A program made the position numbers and the translations under genes. A DNA stretch of 64,000 nt from Solibacillus isronensis (GTDB lineage: Bacteria > Bacillota > Bacilli > Bacillales_A > Planococcaceae). The notes under the pieces were generated by a model, which saw only the letters and a program-made list of their open reading frames with translations, had not been told where the DNA came from and did not search any database. This document shows, in pieces, positions 8,658-18,069 of this stretch. Every line of letters starts with the position of its first letter. Position 1 is the first letter of the stretch. Location of the stretch: assembly GCF_900168685.1 (NCBI RefSeq), contig NZ_FVZN01000006.1:62001-126000 (forward strand), read 5' to 3'.

Positions 8658-9048
8658 TAATAGAACATCGGGTGAAGCGGGTGACTTTTCTTTGAGTTCG
8701 AGGGGGCCGGGTGTGACCGGTCTTGGGTTTATTAGAACAATTGCCGGGGATATTAGAAGAAGTTGCGGGGATATTAGAACTTCCGTTGCTTTTATTAGAA
8801 AACCGGGTGGAACAAGTGACGGTTAAGCTGCTTTTCTCCTTAATTAAGGGCTTACGGGTGACCGAACTTGAGTTTATTAGAACATTTGCACAGATATTAG
8901 AACAACTTGGCAGGATATTAACACATCCATCAACTATATTAGAAGATCTCGAACACTTATTAGCACATTGGGCAAATATATTAGAAGATCGGACTTTTAT
9001 TTAGAACATTTTAAAATATATTAGAACATTCCACCTGTTTATTAGAAA
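8658..9048. repeat. 21-bp-phased array of ATTAGAAC motifs in a convergent gap
   Basis: The octamer ATTAGAAC or a one-base variant starts at 8731, 8752, 8773 and 8794, then 8876, 8896, 8917, 8938, 8959, 8980, 9000 (TTTAGAAC), 9020 and 9041. An isolated variant AATAGAAC is at 8659. Steps are 20-21 bp, two helical turns, so all copies within a block face one side of the duplex. The rest of each unit is degenerate. The 82-bp interval between blocks is close to four units and holds decayed sequence (GGGTGACC..TTGAGTTT also occurs before the first block). No convincing gene overlaps it, and both flanking genes converge on it, so it is not a promoter for either. Confidence 0.85.
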
Positions 9049-9080
9049 ACGACGACCACCGCACCCCGCACCCCCAAACA

Positions 9081-9122
9081 AAAAATCCCCCGCGCCGCAT
9101 GTAATAACGACGAAAGGGATTT
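9081..9122 (-). terminator. Terminator of the 9142-9845 operon
   Basis: On the minus strand AAATCCC pairs with GGGATTT, enclosing an inner CGTCG/CGGCG stem, followed by a TTTTTTG run. Confidence 0.7.
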
Positions 9123-9141
9123 AGAAATCGAAGCAGTCAGC

Positions 9142-9360
9142 CTAACCTAAATACAGCTGCTCCTCAAACGGAACTGAATTTACATCGCTCGACTCTTCAC
9201 TTTTGTTCAACTCGATTTGTTTCGGGTCTTTAGGTTCCCACAACATGTAAAATGCTTGAATTGCAATGACAATCACAATGGATGCTACTAAAATTGTACC
9301 GACGATAATTTTGACCATTTTATTTCCGGACATTTCTTTCGATGAATTCTGTTGTGTCAT
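9142..9360 (-). CDS. Small single-pass membrane protein, unknown function
   Basis: A 72-residue protein I do not recognise. It has a polar N-terminus (1-16), one hydrophobic segment (about 18-38) and an acidic C-terminal tail rich in E, S and D. The ATG is preceded by GAGGGAATTGAAGA. It starts 20 nt after the stop of the 154-residue gene and shares its terminator, so the two are co-transcribed. Topology is probably N-in with the acidic tail outside. No function can be assigned. Confidence 0.65.
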   Translation of the reverse strand: MTQQNSSKEMSGNKMVKIIVGTILVASIVIVIAIQAFYMLWEPKDPKQIELNKSEESSDVNSVPFEEQLYLG

Positions 9361-9380
9361 TCTTCAATTCCCTCACTTAT

Positions 9381-9845
9381 CTATTTTGAAAGTCGGAAAC
9401 CTTCCTCACGTAAATAAGCGACAGCGTCTTCACGCGTACCGAAAGATTCCTCTAAATTTCCTTGATGATAAATATTCCAAGAACGATCGTTGAACTCAAG
9501 CTCAAGCTTCGTACCTTCACGCGATGTCCATGTCTCAACAATCGGTAAGATCTCTTCTTCTTCCTCAGATAAATAGTTGATTGCATCGCGCACAATTTCA
9601 CGTAATGCTTCCTCGCTGTAGTCGCGAATATTAACAAGCCCGTTGTCGCCAGCTTCTTTTTCATATTTCAATAAGTCGCCCACGAAAACAAAGCCATTAC
9701 CGTTTGGATGCAATTTTTCTACAACGATAGATTTTTCGTAAAGACTTCCTTCAAAGTGATAATTCACACGTTTCAATGAAATTTCCTTTTTAGTCAACTG
9801 CGGAAATGATTCAATAATTTCTTGTTTTTGTTCAAATGTTAGCAT
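9381..9845 (-). CDS. Conserved hypothetical cytosolic protein
   Basis: A 154-residue acidic protein with no signal peptide or membrane segment. Its N-terminal half looks like mixed alpha/beta; a Glu-rich stretch (SEEEEEILP) lies near 93-101. The C-terminal part 'WNIYHQGNLEESFGTREDAVAYL' resembles small repeats that recur in Bacillales hypothetical proteins. The ATG follows AAAAGGAGC. First gene of a two-gene unit with the small membrane protein. Function not recognised. Confidence 0.75.
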   Translation of the reverse strand: MLTFEQKQEIIESFPQLTKKEISLKRVNYHFEGSLYEKSIVVEKLHPNGNGFVFVGDLLKYEKEAGDNGLVNIRDYSEEALREIVRDAINYLSEEEEEILPIVETWTSREGTKLELEFNDRSWNIYHQGNLEESFGTREDAVAYLREEGFRLSK

Positions 9846-9954
9846 TGTCTGCTCCTTTTAAATGTCTTTTCAATTAATAAGTATACCGTGTCCGGCGAAA
9901 ATTAAAAAGCGAAGCATACGCTTGTCACATATGTCCCGCTCCCGAATCTATTTA

Positions 9955-11043
9955 TTACACATTCTTAGTTGCTGTCTCTTTAATCTGTTTGCGTTCTTCA
10001 TAAATATTTTGAACGATTACTTTAATGACACAGTACGTTGGGATGGCGATTAAAATCCCGATAAATCCAGCAATATTCCCTGCAGCCAATACAATTGAAA
10101 TTACTGTTAACGGGTGAATATCCAAAGACCGCCCCATAACATTTGGTGTAATTAAGTTACTTTCTACCTGTTGTGCGACAAGCGTAACAACACCAACCCA
10201 AATAATATCAAAAGGATCATTAACCAACGCTACAATCACAGCCGGTACAAGGGAAAGCCATGGCCCGATAAATGGAATCATGTTCATGAAAAATGCAAAT
10301 AAGGCAAGTAATAATGAATATTCCAAACCAATAATTAAATAGCCGATGTACATCATGATTGCGAGTAAAAAGCTGACCAACACTTGTCCTTGAACATAGC
10401 TTCTTAATACGTTATCAATGTCTTCTAAAGTTTTCTTTACCCATGTACGACTCTCCCCGTTAAATATACCGTAAATTTGAGGAGCGAATTTTTCATGGTC
10501 CTTCAACATAAAAATAAAGAAAAACGGCGCCAGTACTAATGTTAATGTTACCGTTACCGCCCCACTTAAGAAGGAAACAAGATATTTACTGCTTGCGACA
10601 GCAATGTCTTGTATAGAAGTAGTTACAGATCCTATAAACTCTTCTACTTGCGGTGGAAGCATCGGAATATTTTCCTTATTATCTAAAATGAAATCAGCTG
10701 CTTCTTCAATATCCTTTGCGATTGTCGGTGCATTTTCAACAAGTTTGTTTACTTGGTTTGCAATTGGAGAACCGACTAAAACTAAAAAGGTTGCGAATAA
10801 ACCTGCAATTATAAGGACTATTGTTATTAAACTTCCCCATCTCGGCATACCCCGTTTTTCCAATATACGCTGCAACGGCTCCGAAATATAATAGAGCACC
10901 CCACCGAGTAATAACGGTACAAGGATGGTCGAAAAAATAATGATAATCGGATTAAAGATCGAATGAATTTCAATGAAATATTTGATAATTAATAATGTAA
11001 TTAGTATACCTACGCCAACTTGGAACCACAGTTTTCTAGTCAT
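9955..11043 (-). CDS. AI-2E-family (UPF0118/PerM) membrane permease
   Basis: Integral membrane protein of 362 residues with about eight hydrophobic segments. N-terminal TMs at about 8-27 and 33-53 are followed by another near 67-89, a hydrophilic helical region (about 95-145), and a C-terminal bundle with 'FLMNMIPFIGP' and 'PNVMGRSLDIHPL', signatures of the family. Members have been linked to AI-2 export, ion/proton antiport or simply cell-surface stress, so the substrate is open. The start ATG follows GAGAGTGAG. Monocistronic. Confidence 0.88.
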   Translation of the reverse strand: MTRKLWFQVGVGILITLLIIKYFIEIHSIFNPIIIIFSTILVPLLLGGVLYYISEPLQRILEKRGMPRWGSLITIVLIIAGLFATFLVLVGSPIANQVNKLVENAPTIAKDIEEAADFILDNKENIPMLPPQVEEFIGSVTTSIQDIAVASSKYLVSFLSGAVTVTLTLVLAPFFFIFMLKDHEKFAPQIYGIFNGESRTWVKKTLEDIDNVLRSYVQGQVLVSFLLAIMMYIGYLIIGLEYSLLLALFAFFMNMIPFIGPWLSLVPAVIVALVNDPFDIIWVGVVTLVAQQVESNLITPNVMGRSLDIHPLTVISIVLAAGNIAGFIGILIAIPTYCVIKVIVQNIYEERKQIKETATKNV

Positions 11044-11120
11044 CGGCTCACTCTCTTTCTCAAACTTTCTTTTACTATAACTATGTACGTTTTAGCATGC
11101 CATAAAGCTTCATAAAATAC

Positions 11121-11170
11121 AAAAAATAAAAAAGGTTTGTTTCGCAAAATAATATTTGCGAAACGCACCT
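11121..11170 (-). terminator. Terminator of the M3 oligopeptidase gene
   Basis: GTTTCGCAAA (11139-11148) pairs with TTTGCGAAAC (11155-11164), extended by AGGT/ACCT, then a T-tract on the minus strand. Confidence 0.88.
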
Positions 11171-11178
11171 CATAATTT

Positions 11179-12882
11179 TTATAGCTTTTTATCGTCGATA
11201 GAATTTAAATAGTCTTCGATTGTTCCTACAACTGATTCCACGCAGCCATCGTCAAATGGTGAGATTAAGCCCGCTTCCTCAACAAGTTTTGTGAAAGCAA
11301 ATGAACCGCCAAGGCTACATAGGTGCAGGTAGTCTTTCCAAGCCCCTTCAAAGTCTTCTCGTGAACGTTTCCAGAACTGGAATGCACAAATTTGCGCTAA
11401 CGTGTAGTCAATATAATAGAATGGAGATGAATAAATATGGCCTTGTCGCTGCCAAATAGCCCCTGATTCTAAATAGTCATGACCATCGTAATCACGATGC
11501 GGTAAATACTTCGCCTCAATTTCTTTCCATGCAGCATTGCGATCAGCTGGTGTCATTTGTGGATTTTCATACACGACATGCTGGAACTCATCGACTGCTA
11601 CACCGTATGGTAAGAATAGTAACCCACTGCTTAAGTGCGAGAATTTATACTTATCTGTTTGGTGCTTGAAGAATAGCTCCATCCAAGGCCATGTAAAGAA
11701 TTCCATACTCATAGAATGAATTTCTGCTGACTCATATGTTGGCCATAAGTATTCCGGAATCCCAATATTTCGGCTAGAATACACTTGGAATGCATGTCCT
11801 GCCTCATGTGTTAGTACATCGATATCACCAGATGTGCCATTAAAGTTCGAGAAGATGAACGGTGATTCGTAGTCTTCGATAAACGTACAGTATCCGCCGC
11901 TTTCCTTACCTTTTTTCGCAACAAGATCCATCAGGTCATGCTCGATCATATAGTTGAAGAACTCGCCTGTTTCTTTTGATAGTTCTTCGTACATTTTTTT
12001 ACCGTTATTAATAATCCACTCCGGGTCACCTTGAGGAACGGCATTTCCTGTTAAGAATGTTAAGCCTTCATCATAGAATTTAAAGTCTTCTACATCGATC
12101 CGTTCTGCTTGGCGCTCGTACAGTTTTGTTGCAAGCGGCACGATATATTCGCGTACTTGCTCGCGGAATTTTGCTACCATCTCTGCGTTGTAGTCAATAC
12201 GGTTCATATTGACATAACCAAGTTCCACATAGTTTTTAAAGCCTAGCTTTGTCGCGATTTCATGACGAAGCTTTACTAACTCATCATAAATCTGATCGAA
12301 CTTTTCTTTGTTTGAAGCATAGAAATCTGCACTCGCTTCACGTGCTGCTTTACGAACATCACGCTCAGTAGATTCTGCATATGGTCCAAGCTGTGCCAAT
12401 GTCAAAATTTTGCCGTCAAATTCAATCTGAGCAGAAGCAACTAGCTTGCTGTATTCAGAAGTTAACTTATTTTCCTTTTGCATAAGCTCGATTACTGCAG
12501 GCGAGAAACCTTTTAATAAGTTTTCAGCTAAAGCAAATAGTTGCGTACCCCACTTTTCTTCCAGTTGTGCACGGAATGGCGACTTCACTAGTTCTGTATA
12601 GTAATTAAATACAAGCTCATCTGCCATTGGGCTTACTTCATCGAAATGGTCACGCTCTTTTTGGTAATATTCATCGTTTGTATCAATTGATGCACGTACA
12701 TAGACAATATTAGCCATTGTAGAAAATGTGTTGCGAATCGCGTTTAATTTTTCGATAACTTCGCTTTGTTCATCTACTGTAGTTGCAGCTTTAAATTCCT
12801 CTAATAATGCTGCTGTCTGTTCTTTCATTTGTTCTAAATCTGGTCGTTTATAATCAAAGTCTTTAAATGTTACCAAACTCAT
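11179..12882 (-). CDS. M3-family oligoendopeptidase (PepF-type)
   Basis: Cytosolic zinc metallopeptidase that cleaves short peptides. The 567 residues carry the M3 zinc site HEAGH (359-363), with the third ligand Glu in the ESAEIHS segment (384-390). The helical N-terminal region matches the M3B clade. Length is normal (PepF about 565-600). The ATG is preceded by GGGGTGAATGAG. Monocistronic with its own terminator. Together with the POT transporter and M20 enzymes it fits peptide turnover, but no direct linkage is shown. Confidence 0.92.
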   Translation of the reverse strand: MSLVTFKDFDYKRPDLEQMKEQTAALLEEFKAATTVDEQSEVIEKLNAIRNTFSTMANIVYVRASIDTNDEYYQKERDHFDEVSPMADELVFNYYTELVKSPFRAQLEEKWGTQLFALAENLLKGFSPAVIELMQKENKLTSEYSKLVASAQIEFDGKILTLAQLGPYAESTERDVRKAAREASADFYASNKEKFDQIYDELVKLRHEIATKLGFKNYVELGYVNMNRIDYNAEMVAKFREQVREYIVPLATKLYERQAERIDVEDFKFYDEGLTFLTGNAVPQGDPEWIINNGKKMYEELSKETGEFFNYMIEHDLMDLVAKKGKESGGYCTFIEDYESPFIFSNFNGTSGDIDVLTHEAGHAFQVYSSRNIGIPEYLWPTYESAEIHSMSMEFFTWPWMELFFKHQTDKYKFSHLSSGLLFLPYGVAVDEFQHVVYENPQMTPADRNAAWKEIEAKYLPHRDYDGHDYLESGAIWQRQGHIYSSPFYYIDYTLAQICAFQFWKRSREDFEGAWKDYLHLCSLGGSFAFTKLVEEAGLISPFDDGCVESVVGTIEDYLNSIDDKKL

Positions 12883-13000
12883 TCACCCCATCTGTTCACT
12901 TCATTCGGAATTCGAAATTCCCTCTTTTATTATTTATGATTATGGCATAAATTGCAATTATTTTCAGAATATTTATCTAGCTTTATTTTAGGCTAATAGA

Positions 13001-13041
13001 CATAAAAAATAAGCAGCCGAGAAAAGGTCTCAGCTGCTTAT
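13001..13041 (-). terminator. Terminator of the chemoreceptor gene
   Basis: ATAAGCAGC (13009-13017) pairs with GCTGCTTAT (13033-13041), with an inner GAGA/TCTC, then ATTTTTTATG on the minus strand. Confidence 0.88.
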
Positions 13042-13049
13042 GCCAGTCA

Positions 13050-14798
13050 TTATATTTTGAACTTATTCATTTCCAATACAACTTGTTGTGAATGGTTATC
13101 CAATTCTTCAACCGCTTTTGTTAAATCATCGACTACGAGTGTTTGTTCATCAGAAGCAAGAGCCAAATGTTTTGCATAGTCGGATGTATCATTTACTAAA
13201 CGACTCATTTCCTCAGTCGAAGCTAAAATTTGTTCTGCACCTGCTGACATTTGCTCAACAACTGCTGAATCGTCCTGAATTCGATTATTGACATTCAATA
13301 CAGAATTTAAAATTTGATCTAAGCGTTGACCAATTTCACCTACTGCCATCGTTCCTTCTTTAACATCTGTTGTTGTCATATCAATCTCAACTAGTAAACG
13401 ATCCGTAATTTGCGAGAATTTTTGAAGATGACCTGAAATTTCCTCTGCTGATGTACGGGACATTTCAGCCAGCTTCTTCACTTCATCAGCTACAACCGCA
13501 AATCCTTTTCCGGCTTCTCCGGCACGTGCTGCTTCAATTGCTGCATTGAGCGCCAGTAAATTCGTCTGATCCGAAATATTCGTAATGACTGTTACCATCT
13601 CTTTAATTGAGTGGAAGTTTTCTCCCATTTCTTTCACTAGTTTAGCCGTATTTTCTACCGATTTTTCTACCCCTTGAATCTGGTCAACTACCTTACCGGA
13701 ACTTTGTGCACCATCTTCAACAAGGCTCGTCATATCGGAAGAAACTTCAGCAATCTCATTAAATGTATCGGCCAGTTTCTGAATGCCGATAGCCATTTCA
13801 TTCATCGCAGCATTTACTTCATTATTGCTTACTTGCTGTAATGACCCGCTGTGTGAAATCGTAGCGATGTTTTCCACCATTTTTTCATTTGATGTGTTCA
13901 CCCGTTCTGTAGAAGTTTCGATTAGATCGACTACTTCTCCGAGCCCATCTGTACGTTCCTTCAATACTTGGAATGTAGCTGATAACTCGACAAGCGAACT
14001 TTGGAAATTTTTTGCGAACGCTGTAATTTCATTACTCTTTTTAAAATTCAGCTTGTTTAACAAAGCCTGTGATTCAACAATATCACCTGAAGCCAGATTT
14101 TCTGCTGCTTTATTTAATGTTTGTAATGGCGATAACGCTCGACGGATATAAGTATAAATACCGATTAAAGCTGCTATAAAAATAATAATGAAAATAAGCG
14201 CAATAATTGGGACGATCTCTTTTGCTACATTTTTTGTTAACGAAGAAACATACGATGCATCGATATCAACACCTAAATAGGCAATCGTTTCCCCTGCATC
14301 ATTTTTAACCGGTACAATACCTGTAATATATTCACCGAAATCACTGCTTAAAAGGTCTGATGCAAATTGGCCGTCTTCGATAACGCGCTCAATATGCTCG
14401 TACTTTGTAGAACCTGATGGGTCACCCAGCTTCCCGGCATTCTCAGTATCATCTGCCGGCATGCCATCAACTAAAAAGGTAACTTCCCCATTTTCTTCAG
14501 GTACAAAATAGGTATAGGCATACATGACACCATTATATTGGCGTAATTCATTTAACTGTTCACGTAATTCCCAATACGTTTCATTTTCATCTGGCTCTTC
14601 AATAAGCTGTTCATACTTTTGTACATCTATGTAATTTACTAAATTACTAGCTACTTCTATCGTACGTTCTTTCACAGATGACTGAACTGAACGCGCGGAA
14701 TTAAACTGAAGCATAATAACGGTTAACAGTAAAATAACGGCGAAAATAATGCCGATCATTAATATTATTCTACTACCTAACTTATCCATTCTTTTCAT
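13050..14798 (-). CDS. Transmembrane methyl-accepting chemotaxis protein
   Basis: Chemoreceptor of 582 residues. Order: TM1 (about 10-32), a periplasm-facing sensing domain (about 33-195) with a Cache/PAS-like end '[12 protein letters not shown]', TM2 (about 196-220), HAMP (about 220-275), then the long cytoplasmic signalling coiled coil. The hairpin tip contains the invariant [20 protein letters not shown] (20 residues). It should couple to CheA/CheW; the ligand is unknown. The ATG follows TAGGAG. No che genes lie nearby, as is usual for receptors. A sigma-D promoter is not evident. Confidence 0.92.
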   Translation of the reverse strand: MKRMDKLGSRIILMIGIIFAVILLLTVIMLQFNSARSVQSSVKERTIEVASNLVNYIDVQKYEQLIEEPDENETYWELREQLNELRQYNGVMYAYTYFVPEENGEVTFLVDGMPADDTENAGKLGDPSGSTKYEHIERVIEDGQFASDLLSSDFGEYITGIVPVKNDAGETIAYLGVDIDASYVSSLTKNVAKEIVPIIALIFIIIFIAALIGIYTYIRRALSPLQTLNKAAENLASGDIVESQALLNKLNFKKSNEITAFAKNFQSSLVELSATFQVLKERTDGLGEVVDLIETSTERVNTSNEKMVENIATISHSGSLQQVSNNEVNAAMNEMAIGIQKLADTFNEIAEVSSDMTSLVEDGAQSSGKVVDQIQGVEKSVENTAKLVKEMGENFHSIKEMVTVITNISDQTNLLALNAAIEAARAGEAGKGFAVVADEVKKLAEMSRTSAEEISGHLQKFSQITDRLLVEIDMTTTDVKEGTMAVGEIGQRLDQILNSVLNVNNRIQDDSAVVEQMSAGAEQILASTEEMSRLVNDTSDYAKHLALASDEQTLVVDDLTKAVEELDNHSQQVVLEMNKFKI

Positions 14799-14960
14799 AG
14801 CCTATTTTATCTCCTAATATAATATTTAATTGTTAGATTTATTTTGAATTAAAGATTATTTAAAAGCAACTTCTTTTAGTGAATATTCTATATTATTAAT
14901 GAATAATAAGAGAATAGCACCATCTATTTCCCGTTAGTTTCCAGTAGAAATTGGAAGCAC

Positions 14961-14990
14961 AAAAAAGCCCAAAGAATCATCTTTGGGCTT
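14961..14990 (-). terminator. Terminator of the yebC-like gene
   Basis: AAGCCCAAAG (14965-14974) pairs perfectly with CTTTGGGCTT (14981-14990), with a T-run on the minus strand. Confidence 0.9.
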
Positions 14991-14996
14991 ACATTT

Positions 14997-15716
14997 TTAT
15001 TCGCCTAAATCAGCATTGTGGTAAACGCGTTGCACGTCTTCCAAATCTTCCAATGCATCAATCATTTTTTCGAATTTCACTAAATCATCACCAGTTAAAG
15101 CAACATCTGTCATTGGCAGCATCGTTAACTCTGCTACAGTAAATTCTTCGATGCCTGCATCTTTAAATGCTTCTTGTGTAGCATGGAATTGTTCCGGCTC
15201 AACATAAACGATAATTGTGCCTTCTTCGTCCATAATGTCACGCATATCTAGATCAGCTTCCATTAAAATTTCAAGAATTTCATCTTCTGATTTACCTTCA
15301 ATTCCGAATACAGCTGTATTTTGGAACATATGCGCCGCTGAACCAGATACGCCCATGTTACCGCCATTTTTACCAAATGCAGCACGTACTTCAGAAGCTG
15401 TGCGGTTTACGTTGTTTGTTAATGCATCAACGATTACCATTGTACCTGCGACACCGAAACCTTCATAGCGTAACTCATCGAATTGCTCATCGCCGCCACC
15501 TTTTGCTTTGTCGATTGCTTTTTCAATAATATGTTTTGGTACTGAGTAAGTTTTCGCACGTTCTAAAACTGTTTTCAGTGCACGGTTAGATTCCGGGTTT
15601 GGTTCACCTGATTTTGCTGCTACGTAAATTTCACGACCGAATTTAGCGTAAATACGACTATTTGCTGCGTCTTTCCCAGCCTTTTTATCTTTAATGTTAT
15701 TCCACTTACGACCCAT
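14997..15716 (-). CDS. YebC/PmpR-family protein (YeeI-type)
   Basis: DNA/ribosome-associated YebC-family protein; members act as transcription regulators or, as shown for several, help ribosomes pass polyproline stretches. The N-terminus [20 protein letters not shown] is the Bacillales YeeI form, followed by the '[12 protein letters not shown]' loop and acidic C-terminal domain. I start at the ATG ending at 15716 (239 aa), 8 nt after AAAGAGAG, rather than the upstream GTG at 15725, which has no ribosome site. Monocistronic. Confidence 0.93.
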   Translation of the reverse strand: MGRKWNNIKDKKAGKDAANSRIYAKFGREIYVAAKSGEPNPESNRALKTVLERAKTYSVPKHIIEKAIDKAKGGGDEQFDELRYEGFGVAGTMVIVDALTNNVNRTASEVRAAFGKNGGNMGVSGSAAHMFQNTAVFGIEGKSEDEILEILMEADLDMRDIMDEEGTIIVYVEPEQFHATQEAFKDAGIEEFTVAELTMLPMTDVALTGDDLVKFEKMIDALEDLEDVQRVYHNADLGE

Positions 15717-15830
15717 TTTGTTCACTCTCTTTCATACTCTATTAGTAACGTTATTTAAAAACGAAAAAATATATTTAACTTATTTATTATACATAAACTT
15801 GAAATAATTTTAAATTACTCTGCATAAAAA

Positions 15831-15868
15831 AATGCAAAAACCTATAGCATTTTTTCTATGCTATAGGT
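15831..15868 (-). terminator. Terminator of the YpfJ-type protease gene
   Basis: CCTATAGCAT (15841-15850) pairs with ATGCTATAGG (15858-15867); an A-rich flank gives the minus-strand T-run. Confidence 0.88.
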
Positions 15869-15873
15869 CATGT

Positions 15874-16737
15874 TTATAATTGTGAAGCCTCAATATTAAA
15901 TGTATCGCCGCCTTGAAGTGTACCGGCATTATAGCCTTTTTTGAACCAGCGCATCCGTTGTTCGCTAGTACCATGTGTAAAGCTTTCCGGAACGACATAG
16001 CCTTGCGCTTCCATCTGCAATGTATCATCGCCAATGGCATTCGCTGCCGTTAATGCCTCTTCAAAATCGCCTTCTTCCAAATAGCCCTTGTCCTGAACAT
16101 GGTGTGCCCATACCCCCGAGTAATAATCCGCCTGAAGTTCCAGCCGTTTCACTGCTTCATTGTACTGAGCTTGAGATACTTTTCCGTTTAAGGCATGTAC
16201 TTGTTCGGATGTACCCAATAATGTTTGGACATGGTGGCCAACTTCATGTGCGACTACATAAGCCATCGCAAAATCACCCGGTGCATCAAACCGGTTTTTT
16301 AACTCTTTATAGAAACTTAAGTCAATATAAAGCTTATAATCTGCCGGACAGTAAAACGGTCCAACCGCAGCATTTTGCATCCCGCACCCGGAGCTTACGC
16401 TGTCCGTAAATAATACGAGCGTCGGATTTTCATAAGTTAGCCCATTGTCGGCAAACAATTGTTGCCATATATCCTCTGTATCCGCAAGTACTACAGAAAC
16501 GAATTCCGCCAGTTCCTCTTCTTCAGCGGTCGGTTCATAGTTTTCAGAAGTTGCACCGTTTTGCGTAATGCTCTTTGATACTTCCGAAACAACATCCCCT
16601 GCATCACCGCCATTAAGTAATGTGAAAATAATGGCAATAATTATTCCGACTCCGCCAAGACCTCCGCCGATTTTCCCGGCACTCATTCCCCGACGATCTT
16701 CCACATTACTGCTTTTTCGTCTTCCTTTCACATCCAT
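15874..16737 (-). CDS. Neutral zinc metallopeptidase, YpfJ family
   Basis: Membrane-anchored zinc protease family (YpfJ, PF04228). From the ATG ending at 16737 (GGAGGG 7 nt upstream) it is 287 aa; an upstream extension lacks a ribosome site. It has a basic N-terminus, one TM (about 28-42), a low-complexity acidic linker, then the peptidase domain with HEVGH (164-168) and the LELQADYYSG segment (199-208) supplying the third ligand, Glu200. Cysteines near 118 and 130 ('SGCGM', 'FYCP') are family-typical. Its physiological substrate is unknown. Confidence 0.9.
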   Translation of the reverse strand: MDVKGRRKSSNVEDRRGMSAGKIGGGLGGVGIIIAIIFTLLNGGDAGDVVSEVSKSITQNGATSENYEPTAEEEELAEFVSVVLADTEDIWQQLFADNGLTYENPTLVLFTDSVSSGCGMQNAAVGPFYCPADYKLYIDLSFYKELKNRFDAPGDFAMAYVVAHEVGHHVQTLLGTSEQVHALNGKVSQAQYNEAVKRLELQADYYSGVWAHHVQDKGYLEEGDFEEALTAANAIGDDTLQMEAQGYVVPESFTHGTSEQRMRWFKKGYNAGTLQGGDTFNIEASQL

Positions 16738-16847
16738 AGCTATTCCCTCCATATAAATCTTTACATACTTTGCCATATAATTACCCTTAACAACGCTACT
16801 TATAACAGGCTATAGAAAATAACATTAGTTAACAAACCAAAGAATAA

Positions 16848-16883
16848 TAAAAAAAGCGAAGCGGATCATGTCCACTTCACTTT
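16848..16883 (-). terminator. Terminator of the phosphatase gene
   Basis: A 13-bp stem with two G-T pairs (16853-16865 with 16871-16883) is followed by a T-run on the minus strand. Confidence 0.85.
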
Positions 16884-16886
16884 TCC

Positions 16887-17345
16887 TTATAAATCCGCTT
16901 CGATTTTTTCCAGCAATGCCTCGCAGCCTTCTAAACATAAATCGTACGTTTCTTGGAAATCCCCTGTATACCAAGGATCCGGCACATCTTTTTGATGTGA
17001 CGTCAAATCAAGGAAACGGAACACTTTTGCATCTGCTTCTGCACGAAGCATTTCAATCGTATTTTTCACATTGCTTTCATCCATACAGACAATATAGTCA
17101 AAGCTGTCTAAATCGGAAGTGCGTAACTGTCTTGCAAGCATGCCTGTTGTCATAATTCCGTATTCCTGTAATTTCGCCATCGTCCCTTTATGCGGGGTTT
17201 CTCCAATATGGTAATTGCTCGTGCCGGCTGAGTCGACTGTGATTTTATCCGTCAAATCACGTTTAGCGATTAAATCACGCATTACAGCTTCCGCCATAGG
17301 AGAACGGCAAATATTGCCCAAACATACGAATAGTACTTGCTTCAT
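16887..17345 (-). CDS. Low-molecular-weight protein tyrosine phosphatase
   Basis: Cysteine phosphatase of the LMW-PTP family, dephosphorylating protein tyrosine (or arginine, as in YwlE). The active-site loop C-L-G-N-I-C-R (8-14) is at the N-terminus, followed by SPMAEAV, and the general-acid loop 'DPWYTGDF' lies near 120-127. At 152 aa it is normal for the family. I start at the ATG ending at 17345 because the upstream GTG overlaps the AGGAG ribosome site. Tyr versus Arg specificity is not decided here. Confidence 0.93.
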   Translation of the reverse strand: MKQVLFVCLGNICRSPMAEAVMRDLIAKRDLTDKITVDSAGTSNYHIGETPHKGTMAKLQEYGIMTTGMLARQLRTSDLDSFDYIVCMDESNVKNTIEMLRAEADAKVFRFLDLTSHQKDVPDPWYTGDFQETYDLCLEGCEALLEKIEADL

Positions 17346-17400
17346 CTCTTTTTCCACTCCTAATTAAAGAAGCCGCACGAAAGATTCCGCGCAGCTCCTG

Positions 17401-18003
17401 TTATTTTACTTCCGGGTGCATTTCTTTCAAATGCTCTGTTAATCGGTTCAGCTCATCTTCCAAAAATTGAACGGATTGTTCACGGCCTTCTTTTCCTGCA
17501 CCAACCGTAAATGGCTTTCCGTAAATTAAATAGCCTTTTTGACGTTTGAAAACACCTTTCGCATCTTTCGGACCGATATAAGCAGCCGGTAAAATTTCCG
17601 TCTTCGCCAGTTGAGCAATCGTCACTGCGCCGGCTTTTAGTTCCGAGTTTTCCGAGCTTCTCGTTCCACTCGGGAAGATTCCGACTACTTTTCCTTCTTT
17701 AATAAGCTGACGAGGGATTTTAATAACACTTGGTCCCGGATTGTCACGATCCACCGGGAATGCATTTAATCTCGTAATTAGCCAGCCTAATCCTTTCACA
17801 TCAAACAGTTGCTTCTTAGCCATAAAGTGTACTTCTTTTGGCAGCATCGAAATCCCCAGGTTCAAAATATCGATATAGCCATTATGTGTACAGGCAACGA
17901 CAAAGCCGCCTTCTTTCGGTATATTCTCTTTCCCGTATACCTTTGCCTTTGACCCGTTAACCCCTAAAATTCCATATACAACTCTTGCAATAAATTTATA
18001 CAC
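17401..18003 (-). CDS. plsC: 1-acyl-sn-glycerol-3-phosphate acyltransferase
   Basis: Membrane-associated acyltransferase making phosphatidic acid from lysophosphatidate. The 200 residues show the HX4D catalytic motif H40-NGYI-D45, the second motif around FPVDRDN (about 82-88), and FPSGTRSS (110-117), in which the usual Glu of EGTRS is Ser. The acyl-acceptor hydrophobic patch follows. The ATG follows TAGGAATG. The gene is 66 bp downstream of the SDR gene, so it may share a transcript. Assigned by family; the lipid acceptor is inferred. Confidence 0.85.
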   Translation of the reverse strand: MYKFIARVVYGILGVNGSKAKVYGKENIPKEGGFVVACTHNGYIDILNLGISMLPKEVHFMAKKQLFDVKGLGWLITRLNAFPVDRDNPGPSVIKIPRQLIKEGKVVGIFPSGTRSSENSELKAGAVTIAQLAKTEILPAAYIGPKDAKGVFKRQKGYLIYGKPFTVGAGKEGREQSVQFLEDELNRLTEHLKEMHPEVK

Positions 18004-18069
18004 GTTTCATTCCTACCTTATCGTTAATCTCACTTCATTTTAATTGAAAGTAATACTTTCATTCAATGA

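Noticed and set aside
8723-9004. ORF of 93 codons across the 21-bp array (ILE/LLE-rich)
   Set aside because: It starts at a TTG without a ribosome site, changes frame relative to the 20-bp steps of the array, and ends in the middle of it. The coding look comes from the repeat.
8658-9048. CRISPR array
   Set aside because: The conserved unit is only about 8 bp and steps are 20-21 bp. CRISPR repeats are longer, spacers unique, and no cas genes are present.
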